A stretch of 42,497 nucleotides of DNA, taken from the NCBI RefSeq assembly GCF_000422585.1, contig NZ_KE383887.1, positions 75,807-118,303 of the forward strand. The letters are read 5' to 3'. This document shows positions 35,940 through 42,497 of this stretch, piece after piece (positions within the stretch are counted from its first letter, which is position 1; each line of letters starts with the position of its first letter). The notes under the pieces were generated by a model. The model was not told the DNA's origin. It did not search any database and saw only the letters and a program-made list of their open reading frames with translations. This stretch comes from Hugenholtzia roseola DSM 9546 (GTDB lineage Bacteria; Bacteroidota; Bacteroidia; Cytophagales; Bernardetiaceae). Position numbers and translations under genes: made by a program.

Positions 35940-36842
35940 TTACCAAATTTTAAATTTAGCTTCACGATAATTGATTAAATAATTGATGTGCGACATAAGA
36001 TAGCTAATTCGCTTTTTAAAACCATAGGTAGGAAGTCCGTAGCGTTTGATATAAACCTCCACATTCCGACTCCAAACCGCAAACTCGTTAAAAAAGAGTT
36101 TGGCACTTTCATAGTTCAAGGTTATTGTAAAATAAGACTCTACACCGCTTTTTTCTGTAATAAGGACGTGAAAATGACCTGTGGAAAAGCCCTCGTCCTC
36201 ATATTGGTCGTCGCCTGAAATATATATTTCGGAGATAGCTGAATTTAATATATAGAACATTGTACTTTCTTTTATTATTAAAATAGAATTATCTTTAATA
36301 AAAAAATCAAATAATGTTTCAATTTTTTTATCTGTTCTTGTTAGTTTTTTAGTAGTGTTATTAAAAAAAATAAAAAGATAAATACTTGCTACAATAAGAA
36401 TAAAAAGAAGTATAAAATTAAAAATTGTAAAAATAAACATTATTCCAAAAAAAACAAATAATGAAATAATAAAAACTACAACTATTTCTTTAGTAGAAAC
36501 ATTAGTAAAATTCTTATATTCAATCGGCAAGTCACCCTCAATCCAATTTCTGGTGTCAAGTGTGTTTACATTGGCAGTCAAAGCCAGTTTATAGGTGCGT
36601 AAATCAAATTTATCTGATTTAATATTCAAATTTCTTCTAATCGGTATCGCTTCCAAAGTCTGGCTCTGCCCACAGTGCTGCTCACCCAAATACTGCCAAG
36701 TTTCTACCAAAAAAACGGATTTGCAGGCGGCACAAAAAACGACCTTATCGCCTGCCTTGATGCTATCGCCCGTAATAGGGTCTTGGCGATTTTGGGCTAA
36801 AAAATCGCTGTGCTTTTCGGTTTCTATCAGGTGGGTGTGCAT
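35940..36842 (-). CDS. Zinc-finger-like N-terminus plus two-helix membrane protein (paralogue 2)
   Basis: 300 residues from ATG 36842, which aligns with the start of paralogue 1; the frame is open to 36935 but the extra stretch covers the promoter. The same 63-residue N-terminal finger-like domain is followed by unrelated-looking sequence with the same plan: strands, two transmembrane helices (about 110-165, IVVVFIISLFVFFGIMFIF and FILLFILIVASIYLFIFF), a beta-rich domain (ILNSAISEIYISG) and the terminal helix YLMSHINYLINYREAKFKIW, matching paralogue 1. The middle is strongly AT-rich while the first 190 bases are not. First gene of a two-gene unit with its own promoter at 36914-36945. Confidence 0.65.
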   Translation of the reverse strand: MHTHLIETEKHSDFLAQNRQDPITGDSIKAGDKVVFCAACKSVFLVETWQYLGEQHCGQSQTLEAIPIRRNLNIKSDKFDLRTYKLALTANVNTLDTRNWIEGDLPIEYKNFTNVSTKEIVVVFIISLFVFFGIMFIFTIFNFILLFILIVASIYLFIFFNNTTKKLTRTDKKIETLFDFFIKDNSILIIKESTMFYILNSAISEIYISGDDQYEDEGFSTGHFHVLITEKSGVESYFTITLNYESAKLFFNEFAVWSRNVEVYIKRYGLPTYGFKKRISYLMSHINYLINYREAKFKIW

Positions 36843-36913
36843 CAGAAAAAGATTACCATTACAAAAGAAAACAATTTTTAAAAAGAGGTAGGTTTGGCAA
36901 AAATTAGGACAGG

Positions 36914-36945
36914 CAAAAATAGTCTTTTTTGGCATTTTTACCCAA
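36914..36945 (-). promoter_or_regulatory. Bacteroidota-type promoter for the zinc-finger pair
   Basis: On the minus strand TTG (36945-36943), 21-base spacer, TATTTTTG (36921-36914), exact match to TAnnTTTG. Predicted leader about 65 bases. Confidence 0.65.
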
Positions 36946-36977
36946 AAACAAGGCTAAAAAATTGTAGAAAATAGATA

Positions 36978-37013
36978 AAAAAGACGAAAGACAGTTTGTG
37001 CCTTTCGTCTTTG
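36978..37013 (-). terminator. Terminator of the large secreted-protein gene
   Basis: AAAGACGAAAG/CTTTCGTCTTT with an 11-base loop, followed on the minus strand by a T-tract (TTTTTTATC). It lies 26 bases after the stop at 37039. Confidence 0.88.
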
Positions 37014-37038
37014 GTTTTGTAAAGAAATGCCCTTCGTT

Positions 37039-40000
37039 TTAGTCAATCCAAACTTTGCCGCTTAGATTGGCAGGCGAGGCGAGGTTTTTTTGTGGCAAAA
37101 TTTGGAAAAGAAGCAAACCTTTGGGCAATGTTGGGAGCGATACAAGCTGACTTCCTGCGGGTACTTGCACCTGATAGGAAGCAAGCAGACTACCCTTTGT
37201 ATCGTAAAAAAGAAGGGATAGGGTCTGTGCTTCCTTTAAGTTTGATTTTAGGAATACTTTTTTATCTGCACTATAAAGTTGTATCAAATCGTTTTGCTTT
37301 TGGCTAACAGATATGATAGGCGAATAATGCACAGTGCCATCAAAATCAACTTGTTTGAGGCGATAATAGACCTTGCCCAAATGCGTTTCGGGGTCTAAAA
37401 AGCGATACTTTTGAATGGCGTTGGTGCTGCCTTTTGCTTTGAGGCTGCCTATTTTTTGGAAAGTAGTTGTTGGCTCTTTTTCCTGCCTTTCGCCGCTTGT
37501 CGCTTCATTTTCAAGGCTTTTCTCTATTTCAAAATAGTCGGCATTTAGTTCTTGTGCGGTTTTCCATTCCAACCAAACGCCCTGCGCTTCGAGTGTCGCC
37601 TCGAAAGAAAGCCACGTTACGGGCAGCGGATTGAGGTCGGTGAAAGTGCCTAAGGTAAAGAACGTGCTATGCGTAGCAAAAGGCTCGAAGGTATTGACAA
37701 AAACGGCACTTGTAACATAACCTTCCGACACAGAGCCATAGGTGCGCCCTACATCTTGCCCTTGGTCGCGCCAAATGCCCTGCGCTAAGGCAGCCCCTGT
37801 TTTTTCCCAACGCGCCACAACCATGCCGCTCATATCATAGCCTCCATCGGCTTCTACGGTATAGTGCAGCGTAACTTTGGCAGGCGTTGTGCCGCTACGT
37901 CTATCCAAAGACCAATGTTCTAAGTGGCTAACGCGGTCGAGGGGCGGATTTTCCACAGGCGTAAGAAAAGAGTAAGCACTTGGGAAATATTCGCCTGCAA
38001 AACTGGCGGCGGCTGCCCCTTGCGGCTCGATTTCGAGCGGATTGTATCGCCCTCTTGTGCCTATGAGCTTGCCCAAAGGCATCAGAAAAATATCGGTGCT
38101 ATTGGTCAATTTAAGAGCCTCGCCATGGATAAAACTTTGTTTGCTACCGCCGATGGCTACGGCATTTTCATCAAAGACAACCCAAAAAAGGCTATCCGTA
38201 AAGATAACGCCCTGCGTGAGAACCAGCTCATGGTCTATTTGTAGGCGCATTTGGGAAGCCAAAAAGAGATGCGCTTGGGGGTTTTTGTTTAGAATAAGGC
38301 GATAAAAATCCTCTTCGGCGTTAGCCGCAACGGTGGTAAAGTTTTGATGATTTGCCCCAATAAGCTCCACGCTGCCGTTTCCTTTTGCGAAGGCGGTTTT
38401 TCCTACTGCATTTGTCCAATTTCCAAAGAGTTGGATTTTGCCGTCTTCGGTGGCGTTGTTGCCGTCGCTCATATTGAGCAGCCCTGCGCCTGAAAGGTTG
38501 AAATTGCCATAGATGCGGAGCAAATCATTGCCGCCGTTGGCATCTAAAATCACCTGATTTTGGCTTAGGGTCAGATTTTTACAACGTGCGATGCGGTCGT
38601 ACTCGCGTGCAGCAGTAGAGGCAGCGTCGATGTCGGCGTTGTCGTTGGTCAGATTGTTTATGCTTACATCTATTCTTCGGTCGGGTACAAAACGATGTTC
38701 CCAATTTTGACACTCAAACCAGTTTTCGCGCGAGGCTGTTCCTCCATTTCCTACCCAAGTGCCAAGCGAGGCGGCTGCACTTACGTTGAAATTTGTGCTT
38801 TGCAAGGTAGGCGCAACGGTAGTGCCTGTGGCTGTCCAATTGCCTGTATTGACGATATTTGCCAAAAGTTCTGATTGCGAGCCTGTATGCAGGGCGGTGG
38901 TATTGTAAAAGGCGACTTCTCTATTGCTACCATAAGCCACATTCAAACAAAGAATATGCGGGTGTAGGCGCGAAGTGCGCGAAGTGCCTGCGTTTTGGTT
39001 TAAATTGACCCAAGTAGCGTCATTGCTCATGCCAAAAAGAACATTACCCTGAAAGCTACCATTTGGAATGTCGAAAGTGCCTTGCATGACAAACATTTGG
39101 TCTGCGTTGCTGGTGCTGATATTTGCGCCACCGCTGCCACTTCCTACCACAGTAAAAGCAGCCGTAGCCACGCCATTGAGCCTAATATTGGCAATCCCTG
39201 AACCGATGCCTACCGATTCGAAAGAAATCACCGTTCCTGCGGGTATGCTACTTGCGCCATTCCACGTAAATTGACGGACTTGAATGTCGTCCCAACCGAA
39301 AGAAGTATTGGTTTCCCAGTCTATATTGCGCGAAAAGGCGGCGTTTCCATTTTCAAAAGTGGCATTGCACCAAATAAATTGCGTCTGTGGCGTGAGTTCT
39401 ACCAAAGTAACCAAATGAATTTCGTCGTCTGCGCCTGATGTTTGCGCGTCCCAACCGATAATAGCCATATCGCCGGGGTACAAAATTTTGCCTGTGTTGG
39501 GTGTAAAGCAAACTTCCCTTTCTTGCGACCAAGTGCTGCCTTTTCGAACAAAAAACTTAGCGCAGTAGGTAGTGCCATTGCTAAGTCCGCTTAGGTCTAA
39601 ACGGTTTCCTGTCGGCGATTTGAAGGCTACAAAGCCGCCTCCGATTGCCGTTCCGCTGCCATAAGTGGCGGAGGCAGTATAGCCTGCACCATCACCTACG
39701 GGCGTTGCGCTAAATCCGCTCACGCCCACTACTGCCATAATTTCATCATAGCAGGCATCGGGATTGAGCCAAGTAAGGCTTGCGCTTGCATTTTGGGCTT
39801 GTGCGCTAAGGCTATTGATGGGAGCAGGATTGGCAGCCGTTTTTGCAATTTGATGCAGACCGTAGGAATATTGGTTGCTATTTCGGACATGAAAAATTTG
39901 AGCATAATAAAAACGGTTTTCCATCAAATTAAAAACATTGACATTTGTACCATCTCCGCGATAGACAAGTTTGGCGGCATTGTCGAAAGGGTAGGGCGTA

Positions 40001-41688
40001 GCTGCCAAAGGCGAGGCATCTGTAAAGTTGGGGTTTGGGGTGTAGCCGCTATAATCCTGTGTATTTGTACCCAAAAGAATTGGCGCGTCGGCTTTTAAAA
40101 ATACCAAAACTTCGTCGGTAGTGGCATCATAGTCGGCAGGGAGCGTCCAGCTAAGGTCGAGATTGTCGGTACAAAAGGCGGTAGCGGTAGGGTTTAAAAC
40201 GTCGGGCAGGGCGCAAAGACTTCCGCGTAGGCTGATGTCATCTATGTTCCAAATTTCGTCGTTGTTGTCGTTTTGGGCTTCTATGCGCAAACTAAGCGAA
40301 GTAGTGCCATTTGGAATTTGGATAACCAATTTCGAGTATTTGGTCGTGTTGGTGTTTTGTACCAAAGGCGTGCCTGCGCTGGTAGTGGCTGTGGCTTGGC
40401 TATAATCCCATTTGCCGTTGTTAAAGCCTGTCAGTCTAATATCAGGGGTAGCCGAAAAAGCCGCTCCGTCGAGGGCAACAAAGGCGCGAACTTCATCTGT
40501 GCCGTCTGCACCATTGGCGGCGTTGGTGGCGGTGCTGGAAAGGAAAATCTCCACTTGCATATCGCTATAAGCGGTTGTGTTGAGGTTTTCTAAAACCAAA
40601 CTCGCATTGGCATTGCTCACCTGCCAAGAGCCTTTTCCTGTGCGAATACGCGCATTGGGTAGGAAGGCATCTGCCGCCCCTGTGTTGTTGGAAAGGTTGC
40701 CTGCCCCTGCGGTGATGTTCCAAGTGCCGCCCCCTTCAAAGCCCTGCCAAAAGAGCGTTGTTGCGGTATTTTCGTCTTCTATCAGCGTAAATTGGTGTTG
40801 GGTAGGATTTACCGCGCTTGCATTTGTGCCGCCGCTGACATTTTGTAGCTCGAAAAGGTAGTTTTCATTGCCCAAACAGGCATTGTCATTCGTTAGGCTT
40901 AGGGTCAGATTCTGAACGGCAGAAGAGCCTGCGGGGAAGGTGAGCGTTTGGGTTGTGTAGTTGTTCAAACGCGCTGCATCACCACTCAATAAAACCACCT
41001 GCACGCTGGTTGCGGTAGAGGCACTTGGATTGCTTATCTGAACAGGAATATTAAAACTCCCTGCATTTTCGAGCGCACTGCTCGAAGTAGCCGAAAAACG
41101 CACTTCTGTATCCAAAGGGGCTGCCGAAGTTACAGTACCATTGAAAGTAAAATCGTTGATGCTAAAAGTGCCAGTACCGTTGTTTGTACCCCAAGCATAC
41201 AGGCGAAAGGTTACGGCTGAGGTAATGCCTTGAAATTGTGCCGCTGATAGGTCAATCGTTGTGCCACTAAAAGTAGGACTCCCTATATTGCTTGCAAATC
41301 CATCAAGACTTGAACGGAAACTAAAATTAGCAATGTTGGTATTACTTCTTTGCGCTGTATATACAAAACTTGTGAAATTGATTTGAAAACCTGCATTAGG
41401 CGTAAGGGTAAATTCGAAATAGTCGTTATTTGCAATAGCGGTAGCCAAAGAGCCACTCTCCCAACCGTTTGCATTGTATCGGTTAGTTGCCCCAGTTCCA
41501 CTGATGCCCGAACCTCTGCCGATTCCCGAAACGGTTAGATTTGCATTGACGGTCTGCCCTGTGGTGTAGGGGTTACTTGTATTCGGATTTGTGCCTGTGA
41601 TAGGATTTTCAAAAATTGCTTGCCCCCAAACCTGCTGCCAAGCAAGTGCGAAAAAGCAAGCCAAAAAGATAAGTAAGTTTTTTTTCAT
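37039..41688 (-). CDS. Large secreted multidomain protein with T9SS-like C-terminal domain
   Basis: 1549 residues. Signal peptide MKKNLLIFLACFFALAWQQV with cleavage near WGQ. The mature N-terminus is a beta-rich, Asn/Thr/Ser-rich domain (about 23-188). A Calx-beta-like domain follows (about 190-300: ALENAGSFNIPVQISNPSAS, CLGNENYLFELQNVSGGTNA, TLIEDEN), then jelly-roll/lamin-like and fibronectin-like segments (SYGLHQ, NSLSAQAQNASASLTWLNPD), a central region with ITNTGN-type beta repeats, and a late NADYFEIEKSLENE Fn3-like part. The last about 80 residues (LYSADKKVFLKSNLKEAQTL, LFYDTKGSLLASYQV, GLLLFQILPQK, ending GKVWID) resemble the type IX secretion sorting domain, type A. Likely surface adhesin or gliding-related; no enzyme domain recognised. 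Confidence 0.8.
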   Translation of the reverse strand: MKKNLLIFLACFFALAWQQVWGQAIFENPITGTNPNTSNPYTTGQTVNANLTVSGIGRGSGISGTGATNRYNANGWESGSLATAIANNDYFEFTLTPNAGFQINFTSFVYTAQRSNTNIANFSFRSSLDGFASNIGSPTFSGTTIDLSAAQFQGITSAVTFRLYAWGTNNGTGTFSINDFTFNGTVTSAAPLDTEVRFSATSSSALENAGSFNIPVQISNPSASTATSVQVVLLSGDAARLNNYTTQTLTFPAGSSAVQNLTLSLTNDNACLGNENYLFELQNVSGGTNASAVNPTQHQFTLIEDENTATTLFWQGFEGGGTWNITAGAGNLSNNTGAADAFLPNARIRTGKGSWQVSNANASLVLENLNTTAYSDMQVEIFLSSTATNAANGADGTDEVRAFVALDGAAFSATPDIRLTGFNNGKWDYSQATATTSAGTPLVQNTNTTKYSKLVIQIPNGTTSLSLRIEAQNDNNDEIWNIDDISLRGSLCALPDVLNPTATAFCTDNLDLSWTLPADYDATTDEVLVFLKADAPILLGTNTQDYSGYTPNPNFTDASPLAATPYPFDNAAKLVYRGDGTNVNVFNLMENRFYYAQIFHVRNSNQYSYGLHQIAKTAANPAPINSLSAQAQNASASLTWLNPDACYDEIMAVVGVSGFSATPVGDGAGYTASATYGSGTAIGGGFVAFKSPTGNRLDLSGLSNGTTYCAKFFVRKGSTWSQEREVCFTPNTGKILYPGDMAIIGWDAQTSGADDEIHLVTLVELTPQTQFIWCNATFENGNAAFSRNIDWETNTSFGWDDIQVRQFTWNGASSIPAGTVISFESVGIGSGIANIRLNGVATAAFTVVGSGSGGANISTSNADQMFVMQGTFDIPNGSFQGNVLFGMSNDATWVNLNQNAGTSRTSRLHPHILCLNVAYGSNREVAFYNTTALHTGSQSELLANIVNTGNWTATGTTVAPTLQSTNFNVSAAASLGTWVGNGGTASRENWFECQNWEHRFVPDRRIDVSINNLTNDNADIDAASTAAREYDRIARCKNLTLSQNQVILDANGGNDLLRIYGNFNLSGAGLLNMSDGNNATEDGKIQLFGNWTNAVGKTAFAKGNGSVELIGANHQNFTTVAANAEEDFYRLILNKNPQAHLFLASQMRLQIDHELVLTQGVIFTDSLFWVVFDENAVAIGGSKQSFIHGEALKLTNSTDIFLMPLGKLIGTRGRYNPLEIEPQGAAAASFAGEYFPSAYSFLTPVENPPLDRVSHLEHWSLDRRSGTTPAKVTLHYTVEADGGYDMSGMVVARWEKTGAALAQGIWRDQGQDVGRTYGSVSEGYVTSAVFVNTFEPFATHSTFFTLGTFTDLNPLPVTWLSFEATLEAQGVWLEWKTAQELNADYFEIEKSLENEATSGERQEKEPTTTFQKIGSLKAKGSTNAIQKYRFLDPETHLGKVYYRLKQVDFDGTVHYSPIISVSQKQNDLIQLYSADKKVFLKSNLKEAQTLSLLFYDTKGSLLASYQVQVPAGSQLVSLPTLPKGLLLFQILPQKNLASPANLSGKVWID

Positions 41689-41882
41689 AATTCAATTTTT
41701 TGAAGTAAAAAAGAAGGACGTTCCGCGCTTAGGATACTCGCTTGAATGGATTTTGTTTGACAAAAAGGCGTGAGATAGCGGATTTATTGGCGGCTATATT
41801 GCATCTTTGCACTTCAAAAATACAAGACTTTCCCTTCAAATCAGGTAGGTTTGAAAAGAAGTCTATGTTAATTCTACCCTTT

Positions 41883-42392
41883 ATGACTGCAAAAACACGT
41901 GTTTATTTGCTCTTAGGGAGCAATTTGGGTGATAAACGCCAAAATTTGGAAGCGGCACGCTTTTTCTTGCAAAAGGAAGTAGGCTTTTTAGAAGCCCAAT
42001 CTGCCATTTACGAAACCGCACCTTGGGGATTAGAAGAACAGCCCCTTTTTTACAATCAACTTTTAGTATTACAAACCGAACTAAGTCCGCAAAACCTGCT
42101 CGAAAGCGTGTTGAAAATAGAGGCAAAAATTGGCAGAGAGCGCGTCCGAAAATGGGATAGGCGCACCATCGACATCGACATTCTCTATTTCGGTAGCCAT
42201 GTAATATCCGAGCCAAATTTGCAAATTCCGCACCCCTTACTGCACCAAAGACGCTTTGCTTTAGTCCCTATGGTGGCGTTAGCTCCTGATTTTCAGCACC
42301 CTATCTTTCGCGTTAGCCAGCAAGAGCTTCTTGCCCTTTGCACCGACAAACTTCCGCTGCGCCCTATCTTGGAAATCATAGAAGACCTATAA
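41883..42392 (+). CDS. folK: 2-amino-4-hydroxy-6-hydroxymethyldihydropteridine pyrophosphokinase
   Basis: 169 residues from ATG 41883, chosen because TRVYLLLGSNLGDKRQNLEA is the normal start of the family; the frame is open to 41742. Visible: YETAPWGLEEQPLFYNQLLV (substrate binding), KIGRERVRKWDRRTIDIDIL (ATP and magnesium binding, two Asp in DIDIL), and IPHPLLHQRRFALVPM. It transfers pyrophosphate from ATP to the pterin alcohol in folate synthesis. No other folate gene is in the window. A CATCTTTG box at 41801-41808 resembles a -7 element but lacks a proper TTG. Confidence 0.94.
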   Translation: MTAKTRVYLLLGSNLGDKRQNLEAARFFLQKEVGFLEAQSAIYETAPWGLEEQPLFYNQLLVLQTELSPQNLLESVLKIEAKIGRERVRKWDRRTIDIDILYFGSHVISEPNLQIPHPLLHQRRFALVPMVALAPDFQHPIFRVSQQELLALCTDKLPLRPILEIIEDL

Positions 42393-42497
42393 TAGGAAAA
42401 TTTCCTTTCTTTTATCTAAAAAAACACCAAAAATTTACTAACTTGCAAGCCTAACTCGAAGCCTTTTTTTCGCATTTTTTAAAGCCATTTCCCATGT
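42393..42497. other. Right-edge spacer, possible start of next gene
   Basis: AT-rich, ends with CCCATGT: the ATG at 42494 could start the next plus-strand gene, which cannot be judged from one codon. Confidence 0.2.

Overview
The window looks like chromosomal DNA of a Bacteroidota bacterium, probably of the Cytophagales/Sphingobacteriia side. Evidence: promoters of the Bacteroidota type (TTG, 20-21 bases, TAnnTTTG-like box), no visible Shine-Dalgarno sites, a very large secreted protein with a type IX secretion-like C-terminal domain, a TonB-receptor-like outer-membrane barrel protein with an N-terminal carboxypeptidase-regulatory-like domain, an AAA-like/PD-(D/E)XK fusion protein typical of the phylum, and a long IleRS. 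No species can be named from the sequence alone.

Layout. 1-2862 (minus): a three-gene defence-like operon of an ABC/OLD-type ATPase, a TOPRIM-like protein with ATGA overlap, and the first third of a type IIG restriction-modification enzyme that runs off the left edge. 3430-5592: a PspA/IM30-like coiled-coil protein convergent with a membrane-anchored coiled-coil protein. 5816-10323: SCP2-domain protein, family 2 glycosyltransferase, outer-membrane barrel protein. 10596-12575 (minus): SpoIIE-type phosphatase with periplasmic sensor part. 13014-18081: aspS with an unusual C-terminal extension, rlmD-type rRNA methyltransferase, acyl-CoA dehydrogenase. 18082-19052: 970 bases without a convincing gene but with a promoter, a mini-ORF and a 16-base tandem repeat ahead of an AraC-family regulator. 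20133-21647: AT-rich island with two paralogous secreted proteins, one broken by an in-frame stop. 21810-26913 (minus): GAF-PAS membrane protein, nusA, rimP, nitroreductase. 27388-34883 (plus): ligA, AAA/PD-(D/E)XK protein, ileS. 35029-36842 (minus): two tandem zinc-finger membrane proteins with an almost identical 5' cassette. 37039-41688 (minus): 1549-residue secreted protein. 41883-42392: folK.

The intergenic spaces carry a family of about 160-base MITE-like repeats (at least ten full, partial or decayed copies) with GTTAAGTTCT-type terminal inverted repeats and internal hairpins. The strongest leads for new biology are the ATPase-TOPRIM-type IIG operon, the zinc-finger cassette pair, the repeat family, the 27-base direct repeat that flanks the AAA/nuclease gene and supplies the ligA stop codon, and a terminator-like hairpin between a promoter and rimP-nusA.
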